Origin: Chitinophaga pinensis
Lineage (GTDB): Bacteria; Bacteroidota; Bacteroidia; Flavobacteriales_D; Crocinitomicaceae
NCBI GenBank assembly: GCA_945870115.1
Contig: CAMBRH010000217.1
Location: 1-6,229, forward strand
Length of the DNA stretch: 6,229 nucleotides
Reading direction: 5' to 3'
A program made the translations under genes and the position numbers. The notes beneath the pieces are model-generated. The model ran no database searches. It was given only the letters and a program-made list of their open reading frames with translations, and was not told the DNA's origin. Positions 1 through 6,229 of the stretch are shown here, in pieces; the stretch's first letter is position 1, and the number at the start of each line of letters is the position of its first letter.

Positions 1-1854
1 ATAGATCCTGCTTTAGTTTTGGGCGGTTTATCAGCAGTAATATGGACCTTGATTCTTTTAGCAACAATTAAATATATTTATTTCGCTTTAAATGCTGATA
101 ACAGAGGCGAAGGAGGAATTTTTGCCTTGTATGCACTTTTAAAAGAGAAAAAAGTTAAATGGATTATCATTCCTGCTTTAATTGGTTGTGCAACATTGAT
201 GGCTGATGGTTTTATAACACCCGCCATTTCAATTTCATCCGCTGTAGAAGGTATAAATAATATTTATCCAGATTTAAAAACCTTACCAATTGTTTGTGGG
301 ATTATTTTTGTTTTATTTGCAGTTCAACAATTTGGAACAGCTGTGATAGGCAAAGCATTTGGTCCAGTAATGATTGTTTGGTTTGGTTTATTGGCTTATT
401 TAGGTTTTGTAAATTTACAATCAAATCCTGAAGTACTAAAAGCTTTCAATCCATATTATGCATACAATTTAATTGTAAATGTCGATGGTGGTTTTTGGGT
501 TTTGGGTGCAGTTTTCCTTTGTACAACTGGTGCTGAAGCTTTATATTCGGATTTAGGACATTGTGGAAAACAAAACATCCGTATTTCATGGGCTTTAATG
601 AGTAGTATTTTAGTTTTAAATTACTTAGGTCAAGCTGCTTTATGTTTGTCACCAAATTTTAAATTAGATAAAGGTCAAACTATTTTTTACAAAATGGTCG
701 ATTCTGTATCTCATGACTTGTTGCCTTGGGCAATTGGAATTGCGACAGCAGCAACAATTATCGCTTCACAGGCTTTAATAACAGGGGTTTTCACCTTAAT
801 GAATGAAGCAATTAAATTAAAATTGTGGACGAATTTAAGAATCAAATATCCTACAGATCATCAAGGTCAAATTTACATTCCGTTTATCAATTGGTTTTTA
901 ATGTGTGGTTGTTTATTAGTTGTTTTCTTGTTTCAAAAATCAACAGCCATGGAGGCTACTTATGGTCTAGCTATTACAATTGACATGGTGATGACTTCAG
1001 TTTTGTTGATGTATTTATTGATTCTAAAAAGACCAAAATCTAAATTGTTTTACATAGGTATTTTTATAATATTCTTTGCTATTGAAGGAACTTTTTTACT
1101 GTCTAATTTAGGGAAAATTATTGAAGGTGCTTGGTTTACATTATTGCTAGCTTTTGGGTTTTTCATGATGCTGTTTTTATATTATAGAGCTAGACTTTTG
1201 AGAAAAAGCATTACAGAATATGTTCCAATGTCAAAAGTTATACCTTTAATTAACAAAGTTAGAGAAGATGATAAAATTCCATACATCGCAACAAATTTGG
1301 TTTATCCGACAAGAAGTGATACTTGTGAAAAATTAGATTCAACTGTTTTTTATTCTTTATTCAGAAAAAAACCTCGAAAAGCTGGAATAATTTGGTTCTT
1401 GCATTTAGATATAAAAAATGAGCCTTGGGGAGTAAATTATTCTGTCAATGAAATAATTGATAAACATTGCTATTTTATTTCTTTGCATTTAGGATTTAAA
1501 GAAGAACACCGAATTGAATACATGATTCATAAAATTCAAAAACGAATGGTGGACAAAGGGGAAATTAGTAATTCAAGTGTTTTTGAATGTGTTAAAGACG
1601 AATTCCCAAAGCCAGATTTTAAATTTATTGTATTAAATTCTCGCGTAGCAACAGATAATAAGTTGACAGCATTTCAAATTATGAGTGTAAAAGTGTATCG
1701 ATTTATCAAATCTATTGGATTAAAACCTGCTGAAGATTTTGGTTTAGACAAAACAAATGTATTAGTAGAATTTGTTCCAGTAAGCATTACGAAAAGATTT
1801 AATAAAAAGATGGTTGAGGATTTTGAAGATTATTCAGATACCAAAACATGTTAA
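1..1854 (+). CDS. kup: KUP-family potassium uptake transporter, N-terminus cut off by window edge
   Basis: Inner-membrane KUP/HAK/KT transporter, a family that imports K+, usually with protons. The frame is open from base 1, so the real start lies outside the window. The TTG at 19 falls inside a conserved membrane segment and is not a credible start. By recalled comparison with E. coli Kup (622 residues), about 45-50 N-terminal residues, including the first membrane helix, are missing. In the visible 617 residues, family motifs occur in order: DNRGEGG (residues 33-39), ITPAISISSAVEG (about 71-83), FGTAVIGKAFGPVM, TGAEALYSDLGH (about 173-184), ATIIASQALITGVF, GQIYIPFINW and TYGLAITIDM. I count about eleven hydrophobic helices up to about residue 400. 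A soluble cytoplasmic C-terminal domain of about 215 residues follows, as usual in the family. bioB begins 30 bases after the stop, so co-transcription is possible. K+ specificity is inferred from the family. Confidence 0.95.
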   Translation: MDPALVLGGLSAVIWTLILLATIKYIYFALNADNRGEGGIFALYALLKEKKVKWIIIPALIGCATLMADGFITPAISISSAVEGINNIYPDLKTLPIVCGIIFVLFAVQQFGTAVIGKAFGPVMIVWFGLLAYLGFVNLQSNPEVLKAFNPYYAYNLIVNVDGGFWVLGAVFLCTTGAEALYSDLGHCGKQNIRISWALMSSILVLNYLGQAALCLSPNFKLDKGQTIFYKMVDSVSHDLLPWAIGIATAATIIASQALITGVFTLMNEAIKLKLWTNLRIKYPTDHQGQIYIPFINWFLMCGCLLVVFLFQKSTAMEATYGLAITIDMVMTSVLLMYLLILKRPKSKLFYIGIFIIFFAIEGTFLLSNLGKIIEGAWFTLLLAFGFFMMLFLYYRARLLRKSITEYVPMSKVIPLINKVREDDKIPYIATNLVYPTRSDTCEKLDSTVFYSLFRKKPRKAGIIWFLHLDIKNEPWGVNYSVNEIIDKHCYFISLHLGFKEEHRIEYMIHKIQKRMVDKGEISNSSVFECVKDEFPKPDFKFIVLNSRVATDNKLTAFQIMSVKVYRFIKSIGLKPAEDFGLDKTNVLVEFVPVSITKRFNKKMVEDFEDYSDTKTC

Positions 1855-1884
1855 GTTAATCAGATAGTTAGAAAAAATATTGCC

Positions 1885-2973
1885 ATGAAAGTAAATCCAA
1901 ATTATAATACGAAAGAAAGTTTATTGGAATTGTACAATAAACCATTATTGGAATTGGTTTTTGAAGCTGCAACAATTCACCGTCAGTTTCACAATCCGAG
2001 AGAAGTTCAAATGTCTTCACTTTTGAGTATTAAAACAGGAGGATGTTCTGAAGATTGTGGATATTGTCCGCAGGCGGCTCGTTATCATACCGATGTTGAG
2101 GCACATAAATTAATGACAGTTGATTCTGTTATTGAGCAGGCAAAAAACGCAAAATCAAATGGTTCTTCTCGTTTGTGTATGGGTGCTGCTTGGAGAGAAG
2201 TTCGTGATAACAAGGATTTTGATTCAGTTGTAGAAATGGTTCAAGCTGTGAATGATTTGGACATGGAAGTTTGTTGCACTCTTGGAATGTTGAATGAAAA
2301 TCAAGCAGTTCGATTAAAAAATGCTGGTCTATTTGCTTACAATCATAATTTAGATTCATCAAAAGAATTTTACAAAGATATTATTTCAACAAGAGAATAC
2401 GAAGATCGCTTAAATACAATCGATAATGCTAGAAAAGCTGGAATCACAGTTTGCTCTGGTGGAATTATCGGAATGGGCGAGGCGATTGAAGATCGTGTTG
2501 GTTTGTTATTGAGTTACATGGAAATGGAAACTCCTCCAGATTCTATTCCAATTAATGCTTTGGTTGCTGTTGAAGGAACTCCACTTGAAAATCAAAAACC
2601 AATTGAACAATGGGAAATGATTCGTATGGTTGCTATGACTAGGATTGCTTTTCCTGAATCAGTTGTGCGTTTATCAGCTGGAAGAACAAAAATGAACATG
2701 GAAGGTCAAGCATTATGTTTCATGGCTGGAGCAGGATCTATTTTTGCTGGAGATAAATTGTTAACCACTCCAAATCCTGAATTCAACGAGGACAAGGAAA
2801 TGTTCAAAATTCTTGGTTTAGTTGCCAAAGAAGCTTTTGCAGAAGGAGAAAAACCTGTTTCAAAACCTGATGCTATTGTTGATGCTCGAAAAGAAAAAGA
2901 ACGTTTGAGAGCAATTCAATTGGAAGAAGCTAAAGTTAGTGGATTTGAGCCGAGGAAAGTTACAGTTAATTAG
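1885..2973 (+). CDS. bioB: Biotin synthase (radical SAM, final step of biotin synthesis)
   Basis: Converts dethiobiotin to biotin by inserting sulfur through radical S-adenosylmethionine chemistry in the cytoplasm. The 362-residue protein has the radical SAM signature CSEDCGYC, with C54, C58 and C61 holding the [4Fe-4S] cluster. By alignment from memory with E. coli BioB (346 residues; C97, C128, C188, R260), the ligands of the sulfur-donating [2Fe-2S] cluster are C98 (LCMGAAW), C130 (EVCCTLG), C190 (VCSGGI) and R262 (VVRLSAGR). All are present, so the enzyme looks intact. YNHNLD and LLTTPNPE are further conserved family segments. The charged tail (about 330-362) is a little longer than in E. 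coli. The ATG at 1885 gives a normal N-terminus (LLELYNKPLLELVFEA) and follows an A-rich stretch (GAAAAAAT) rather than a Shine-Dalgarno site, as is common in Bacteroidota. kup lies 30 bases upstream and bioF 83 bases downstream. No regulator site was recognised. Confidence 0.98.
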   Translation: MKVNPNYNTKESLLELYNKPLLELVFEAATIHRQFHNPREVQMSSLLSIKTGGCSEDCGYCPQAARYHTDVEAHKLMTVDSVIEQAKNAKSNGSSRLCMGAAWREVRDNKDFDSVVEMVQAVNDLDMEVCCTLGMLNENQAVRLKNAGLFAYNHNLDSSKEFYKDIISTREYEDRLNTIDNARKAGITVCSGGIIGMGEAIEDRVGLLLSYMEMETPPDSIPINALVAVEGTPLENQKPIEQWEMIRMVAMTRIAFPESVVRLSAGRTKMNMEGQALCFMAGAGSIFAGDKLLTTPNPEFNEDKEMFKILGLVAKEAFAEGEKPVSKPDAIVDARKEKERLRAIQLEEAKVSGFEPRKVTVN

Positions 2974-3000
2974 AATTAAGAGTGAAGAATTAAGAATTAA
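2973..3000 (+). repeat. Heptamer tandem array, left arm (4 x GAATTAA)
   Basis: Four contiguous 7-base units begin at 2973, 2980, 2987 and 2994. Units 1, 3 and 4 are exactly GAATTAA, and unit 2 (GAGTGAA) differs at two positions. The array starts on the last base of the bioB stop codon and fills the first third of the bioB-bioF spacer. Short AT-rich repeats of this sort are familiar between genes in Flavobacteria. No function is known to me. Confidence 0.75.
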
Positions 3001-3016
3001 AAATGTTTAGTTTAGC

Positions 3017-3044
3017 TTATTCATTATTCATGGTTCAAAATTCA
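3017..3044 (-). repeat. Heptamer tandem array, right arm (4 x TTATTCA; TGAATAA on the minus strand)
   Basis: Four contiguous 7-base units begin at 3017, 3024, 3031 and 3038. The first two are exactly TTATTCA. The next two (TGGTTCA and AAATTCA) each differ at two positions and keep the TTCA end. Read on the minus strand, the unit is TGAATAA, close to a rotated form of the left-arm unit GAATTAA, so the two arrays have roughly opposite orientation. The 16 bases between them (3001-3016) contain TTTAG twice. The array ends 12 bases before the bioF start codon. Confidence 0.7.
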
Positions 3045-3056
3045 TAACTAAGAAAA

Positions 3057-4163
3057 ATGAATCCAAAAAGTTTCAAAAAATTAGAAGATAGATTTCTTGA
3101 TGGAAGTTTACGCGAATTAAAAGTTTTTGAAACTGAAAATAAAGTAGATTTTTTTTCAAACGATTATTTAGGATTAAGTAAATCCAAGGATTTTGCTGGA
3201 GAAAATTTAATTCAAAGTGGAAGTGGAGGTTCTCGTTTAATTTCAGGAAATTCAAAAGAAGCAGAAGCATTAGAAAGCTATTTAGAGACCTTTTTTGGAA
3301 TGGAAGCAGGATTGGTATTTAATTCTGGTTACGACGCAAATCTGGGCTTATTTTCTTGCATTGGAACACGCAATGATTTGATTCTTTGCGATGATTTAAT
3401 TCATGCATCGGTTCGTGATGGAATTCGATTGGGAATGACACAATCGTTTTCTTTTAAGCACAATGATTTACAAGATTTAGCAAAAAAAGTTGAATCATTT
3501 AGAAAAAAGAATCCTTTAGCTGATGTTTTTGTGGCAGTTGAAAGTTTGTATTCCATGGATGGGGATTTTGCTCCCTTGGAAGAAATATCAACTTTTTGTA
3601 CCGAAAATAAACTTTTCTTGATTGTTGACGAAGCACATTCAGGTGGAGTTTTTGGAAATAATGGAACAGGAATTTGCTCAGAATTATCTTTAAATCAATC
3701 AATTTTTGCGAAAATCATTACTTTTGGTAAAGCTTATGGTTCGCATGGAGCGGTAGTTTTGGGCTCAGAAAACTTAAAAAATTATTTAATAAATTTTGCT
3801 CGTTCGTTTATTTATACAACTGCTTTGCCAGCTCAACAATATCAAAAAATCAAACATCAAGTTGAAATTTCAAGTTCAAAAGAATCTGAAATAAGCAGAG
3901 AAAAATTGCAAGAAAACATTTCTCTTTTTCGGGAATTGTGTGAAAAATACATTCAATTTTCTGACGAGAAATCACCTATTCAAATTTTAGTTTTTAAAGA
4001 TTTAGAAAGTACAAAAATTGTTGCTGAAAGACTTTTGAATGAGAATTTTTTGGTAAAAACAATTTTATCTCCAACCGTAGCAAAAGGAAAAGAAAGAATC
4101 AGAGTTTGTTTACATTCGTTTAATACGAGAGAGGAAATTGAAAGATTTGCTGGATTGATTTGA
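3057..4163 (+). CDS. bioF: 8-amino-7-oxononanoate synthase (PLP-dependent, biotin synthesis)
   Basis: Joins a pimeloyl thioester (ACP or CoA) with L-alanine to give 8-amino-7-oxononanoate, the first committed step of biotin ring assembly, in the cytoplasm. The 368-residue protein is a fold-type I PLP enzyme of the alpha-oxoamine synthase family. Visible features are SNDYLGLS (about 34-41), GSGGSRLISGN, H116 in DDLIHASVRDG (expected to stack on PLP), DEAH at 191-194 (D191 contacts the pyridine nitrogen) and K225 in TFGKAYGSHGA (Schiff base with PLP). E. coli BioF is about 384 residues, so this one is near full length. Related enzymes (glycine C-acetyltransferase, serine palmitoyltransferase) share these motifs, but the adjacent bioB and the SNDYLGL N-terminus favour BioF. 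The ATG at 3057 follows an A-rich stretch (AAGAAAA). The 83-base spacer after bioB may permit co-transcription or hold its own promoter, but no exact Bacteroidota TAnnTTTG element is seen there. Confidence 0.94.
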   Translation: MNPKSFKKLEDRFLDGSLRELKVFETENKVDFFSNDYLGLSKSKDFAGENLIQSGSGGSRLISGNSKEAEALESYLETFFGMEAGLVFNSGYDANLGLFSCIGTRNDLILCDDLIHASVRDGIRLGMTQSFSFKHNDLQDLAKKVESFRKKNPLADVFVAVESLYSMDGDFAPLEEISTFCTENKLFLIVDEAHSGGVFGNNGTGICSELSLNQSIFAKIITFGKAYGSHGAVVLGSENLKNYLINFARSFIYTTALPAQQYQKIKHQVEISSSKESEISREKLQENISLFRELCEKYIQFSDEKSPIQILVFKDLESTKIVAERLLNENFLVKTILSPTVAKGKERIRVCLHSFNTREEIERFAGLI

Positions 4164-4178
4164 GTTTTCATCAAATGA

Positions 4179-4210
4179 AAAGACTAGATCAAATAAATGA
4201 CCTAGCCTTT
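4179..4210. terminator. Convergent hairpin terminator between bioF and the exported-protein gene
   Basis: The 13-base arms 4179-4191 (AAAGACTAGATCA) and 4198-4210 (TGACCTAGCCTTT) enclose a 6-base loop. In the minus-strand transcript all 13 positions pair: 11 Watson-Crick pairs and two G-U pairs, with the A/U-rich base that also supplies a short U run. In the plus-strand transcript those two positions become A-C mismatches, so the hairpin is weaker there. It begins 31 bases past the minus-strand stop and 15 bases past the bioF stop. It probably ends the minus-strand unit and perhaps also bioF. A smaller AT-rich hairpin (TTTTCAT, loop CAA, ATGAAAA; 4165-4181) overlaps its left edge by three bases. 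Confidence 0.7.
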
Positions 4211-4240
4211 AAATAGTAGATAAATTGATTGCTTGAAAAA

Positions 4241-4254
4241 CTTAATTCTTAATT
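4241..4254 (-). repeat. Two heptamer units overlapping the stop of the T9SS cargo gene
   Basis: The + strand reads CTTAATT twice in a row. On the minus strand this is AATTAAG twice, a rotation of the GAATTAA unit found after bioB. The stop codon of the minus-strand gene (4242-4244) lies inside the repeat. The same bases encode most of the C-terminal LIKN, a common ending for T9SS sorting domains, so the repeat may be coincidental to coding. Confidence 0.4.
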
Positions 4255-5822
4255 AGTTTAACTTGTAAATTGTCGTCATTTATTTTCATGTCAAGGTAGT
4301 AGATTCCATCAGAAAATGTACTAAAATCTATTTTAGCTGCATTTGAGTCTAATAAAATTGGAACAAAAATCTGTCTTCCCGTCATATCTTTTATCGTTAA
4401 ATCAATTTCGTTCAAATTAATTTTTTTACCAAAACTAATTGTTACAAATTCTCTACTTGGATTTGGAAAAACATTTATTGAATAATATTCTAATAATTCA
4501 TTCGTGTTTATTGTATTCACATTTAAGCAATTAGATGTGTCTGAGCATAAACTATTTGATACGATTACAGCATAATTTCCATTGATACTTGGCGTGAAAT
4601 TAGCATCATTGGCACCAGCAATTTCTGAATTTCCATTGGTACAATCAATCCATTGATAATTAGCGTTTAATAAGTTGGCGCTGAGCGTATTTGCGACATT
4701 ACTAGCAGATGCATCAACCGAATTAATCGTTAAATCAATTGAAATAACACTATCACAGCCTGAAAGATTTAAAATCGTATCTAAATATTGACCAGAACTT
4801 GTCCAAGTGTAATTTCCGCTTGGTGAAAGGTATTCAAAACATTCTGTAATCGAAATTGAACTTGAATTTTTACCAGAAATTACAATTGTTTTTACGATTG
4901 TGCTATCTAATCCACTTAGATTATCTGTTGCAGTTAAACTTATTTGATAAGTTCCTGTTTGATAATAAACCAAGGAAGGAATTGAATCACCACTTGTATC
5001 ACCATTTCCAAAGTCCCAGAAATAGGTATCTGCATCAAAGGATAAATTTGACAAATTCACATTTGTAGAATCACAGTTAGCTATAGTTGTATAGTCAAAA
5101 TTTGCAATTGGAAGTGCATTTTTCACAATGGTATCCGTCAGTACAGAACTCCAATAACCTGCTGTATCTTTAAATTGGATGTTAAATAAATGTTCACCTT
5201 TTGGAACTTGAGTAAAATCAAAATCCCGAATCAAATTGTAGGGATTTTGTGCTGTTGAAAGTGAAGTTTGATTAATTTCAGTAAAAGCTGAATCAATCCA
5301 ATATCGGTACGCCGTTATTTTATTAATTGCGGAACTTCCATTTGCTGATTTTTGGAAAAATTGACTTACATCTGAACTCCATTTATCTCCATCATCTAGA
5401 AATCGGATATGCAAAACATGCGTTCCATTCGATAAGGAAGAGCAATCAAAACCAGAAATTAAATTTAATTGTTCTTGTGGAGAAACAACAATATTGACTT
5501 TATTTACATAATTTGTGTCAAACCAATATTCGTAGGAAATGATTTTATCGGAAGTGGACTTCGCATAAATCACTTGAGATAAAACAGAACTATACATCAA
5601 ATTTTCATCTTGAAAACGGATATTAAACGTATGAAAACCTTTTTCTAAAGCTGAAAAATCCAAATTTGTTTGAAGATGAAAATTTTCTTCAGGTGAAATA
5701 GTTACAGTAGTTTGATTTCCAAAATCAGAATTAATCCAATATTGATAGGAGGAAATCTTGTTTTGTCCAAATGCAATGAATTGAAACAAACAAATTATTG
5801 GTAGAATGAGTTTCTTAATCAT
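4242..5822 (-). CDS. Exported multidomain protein with three YW repeats, PKD domain and T9SS type A sorting domain
   Basis: A 526-residue secreted or surface protein of unknown specific function. Residues 1-20 form a signal peptide (MIKK, then a hydrophobic core, ending AFGQ). Three homologous repeats follow at about 22-88, 93-157 and 168-232. A PKD domain (about 236-317) contains the hallmark YFWDFGNGDTS and TGTYQISLTATD. Residues about 323-367 hold a CDSVISIDLTI-type segment frequent in Bacteroidota surface proteins. Residues about 373-436 are Ig-like (YQWIDCTNG, NGNYAVIVSN). The last ~85 residues are a T9SS type A sorting domain (INVFPNPSREFVTI, DMTGRQI, SDGIYYLDM, ending VKLIKN). There is no catalytic motif, so a binding, adhesive or structural role is more likely than an enzyme. 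The ATG at 5822 directly begins the signal peptide. The upstream gene ends 11 bases before it, so the two are probably one transcript. Confidence 0.9.
   Translation of the reverse strand: MIKKLILPIICLFQFIAFGQNKISSYQYWINSDFGNQTTVTISPEENFHLQTNLDFSALEKGFHTFNIRFQDENLMYSSVLSQVIYAKSTSDKIISYEYWFDTNYVNKVNIVVSPQEQLNLISGFDCSSLSNGTHVLHIRFLDDGDKWSSDVSQFFQKSANGSSAINKITAYRYWIDSAFTEINQTSLSTAQNPYNLIRDFDFTQVPKGEHLFNIQFKDTAGYWSSVLTDTIVKNALPIANFDYTTIANCDSTNVNLSNLSFDADTYFWDFGNGDTSGDSIPSLVYYQTGTYQISLTATDNLSGLDSTIVKTIVISGKNSSSISITECFEYLSPSGNYTWTSSGQYLDTILNLSGCDSVISIDLTINSVDASASNVANTLSANLLNANYQWIDCTNGNSEIAGANDANFTPSINGNYAVIVSNSLCSDTSNCLNVNTINTNELLEYYSINVFPNPSREFVTISFGKKINLNEIDLTIKDMTGRQIFVPILLDSNAAKIDFSTFSDGIYYLDMKINDDNLQVKLIKN
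4245..4499 (-). other. T9SS type A C-terminal sorting domain (coding segment)
   Basis: Codes for residues 442-526 of the exported protein. The pattern INVFPNPS, then FVTISF, IKDMTGRQI, SDGIYYLDM and a basic end (KLIKN) matches the known type A signal that directs Bacteroidota proteins through the outer-membrane type IX secretion machinery. There the domain is normally cleaved and the protein released or anchored to the surface. This also supports the phylum assignment. Confidence 0.9.
5127..5759 (-). repeat. Three tandem ~70-residue YW repeats within the exported protein
   Basis: Codes for residues 22-232. Each unit opens with K-I-x-x-Y-x-Y-W-[IF]-[DN]-[ST] (Y26, Y97, Y172) and closes with G-x-H-x-[FL]-[NH]-I-[RQ]-F, then [YW]-S-S. 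Spacing is 71 and 75 residues. The units are clearly diverged at the protein level, so this is an old duplication and not a recent DNA repeat. Similar units with an EYFIDTDPG-like opening are familiar to me from Bacteroidota surface proteins. The expected fold is all-beta, by inference. Confidence 0.8.
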
Positions 5823-5833
5823 CTGATTTTGAA

Positions 5834-6229
5834 TTAATTTCCTTGTGCATTTACTTTGATGTCAACATTCAACATACCATTTGGTGTTGTACCAGTAGAA
5901 ATTGTTTTTGTTTGAATGTGCGGATTTAAAGGAACCCCACCTTCTTTATAAGGATTTGTTGAACCATAAACACCTAACTCCAATCCGTCTGAGCCAATAA
6001 TTTGAGCATTAAAACTAGATAAATTATGATAGTTATGTGCGTAATTAAATGTATTTCCAGTAACATTTTGGAAAATTAAAGTTGCATCAGAATCAAATTT
6101 ATTATTTAATGATACTGCAGCAATTCCGTTGTCTAAGTATAAACTTTGTCCTCCCATACATAAAGAATTATTCAAGAAAATGTTGTTAAAACTTCCGCAT
6201 GGTGGGTTGTAGCATGCATAAGCTGGATA
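5834..6229 (-). CDS. C-terminal part of a probable surface protein, possibly beta-helix type; start beyond the window
   Basis: The frame is open to the window edge, giving 131 residues of the C-terminus. The TTG at 6175 lies mid-frame and is not a convincing start. The visible part is rich in Asn, Gly and Ser with short alternating hydrophobic stretches (IFLNNSLCMGG, SLYLDNGIAAVSLNN, SDATLIFQNVTGNTF), as expected of a parallel beta-helix whose rungs carry Asn ladders. It is followed by GVYGSTNPYKEGGVPLNPHIQ and a final strand LNVDIKVNAQGN. I recall similar endings in Bacteroidota right-handed beta-helix proteins, but no catalytic residues can be judged from this fragment. It has no T9SS sorting domain at its C-terminus, unlike the gene 11 bases downstream. 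Close spacing suggests a shared transcript and linked function. Moderately sure of a surface-protein role, less so of the fold. Confidence 0.7.
   Translation of the reverse strand, partial: YPAYACYNPPCGSFNNIFLNNSLCMGGQSLYLDNGIAAVSLNNKFDSDATLIFQNVTGNTFNYAHNYHNLSSFNAQIIGSDGLELGVYGSTNPYKEGGVPLNPHIQTKTISTGTTPNGMLNVDIKVNAQGN

Noticed and set aside
19..21. TTG as the start codon of kup
   Set aside because: The frame is open to base 1, and the preceding residues (IDPALV) continue the conserved region. The family has about 50 more N-terminal residues.
446..655. Minus-strand open frame inside kup
   Set aside because: It lies wholly within the well-conserved transporter on the other strand, and its translation has low-complexity composition with no recognisable family. 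The same applies to the short antisense frames at 2129-2362, 3073-3270, 3499-3702, 3980-4174 and (plus strand) 4856-5068.
2920..2947. Possible Bacteroidota promoter for bioF at the end of bioB (TTG, then TGGATTTG)
   Set aside because: The second element misses the TAnnTTTG consensus at one of its key positions, and the 17-base gap is shorter than the usual ~19-21. It also lies in coding sequence. No better candidate was found in the spacer.
2974..3056. CRISPR-like or riboswitch interpretation of the repeated spacer between bioB and bioF
   Set aside because: The repeats are 7-base, contiguous and without spacers, so this is not CRISPR. No biotin riboswitch fold or BirA-type operator pattern is recognisable.
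5831..5837. Single GAATTAA near the junction of the two minus-strand genes
   Set aside because: One copy of a 7-base AT-rich word is expected by chance at this base composition, and there is no tandem partner.
6173..6175. TTG as the start codon of the last minus-strand gene
   Set aside because: The frame continues upstream to the window edge with similar composition (Asn, Cys, Pro, Gly rich), and no signal peptide follows this TTG, as would be needed for a surface protein.

Overview
The window looks like a piece of a Bacteroidota chromosome, most likely from the order Flavobacteriales. The DNA is very AT-rich. The genes have A-rich stretches rather than Shine-Dalgarno sites before their start codons. 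One gene encodes a protein that ends in a typical type IX secretion (T9SS) type A sorting domain. Protein resemblance hints at a Fluviicola- or Crocinitomicaceae-like organism, but the sequence alone does not settle the genus.

Left part, + strand (1-4163): a KUP-family potassium transporter missing its first ~50 residues at the window edge, then bioB (biotin synthase) 30 bases downstream, then bioF (8-amino-7-oxononanoate synthase) after an 83-base spacer. BioF makes 8-amino-7-oxononanoate, an early intermediate of the biotin ring system, and BioB performs the last step, sulfur insertion into dethiobiotin. The two middle enzymes (BioA, BioD) and the pimeloyl-forming enzymes are not in the window. 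The bioB-bioF spacer holds two 28-base blocks of 7-base tandem repeats of related, roughly reverse-complementary sequence, separated by 16 bases.

Middle (4164-4241): a short convergent intergenic region with a hairpin terminator that is fully paired on the minus strand and slightly mismatched on the plus strand.

Right part, - strand (4242-6229): two closely spaced genes, 11 bases apart. The upstream one runs off the window edge and looks like the C-terminal end of a surface or beta-helix type protein. The downstream one encodes a 526-residue exported protein with a signal peptide, three copies of a ~70-residue 'YW' repeat, a PKD domain, Ig-like segments and a T9SS sorting domain. They probably form a cell-surface or secreted two-gene unit unrelated to the biotin genes.

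I found no RNA genes, CRISPR arrays, insertion sequences or phage genes. Most of the window is ordinary chromosomal content. The less well described parts are the triple-repeat exported protein with its partner and the heptamer arrays. No intergenic stretch exceeds 300 bases.
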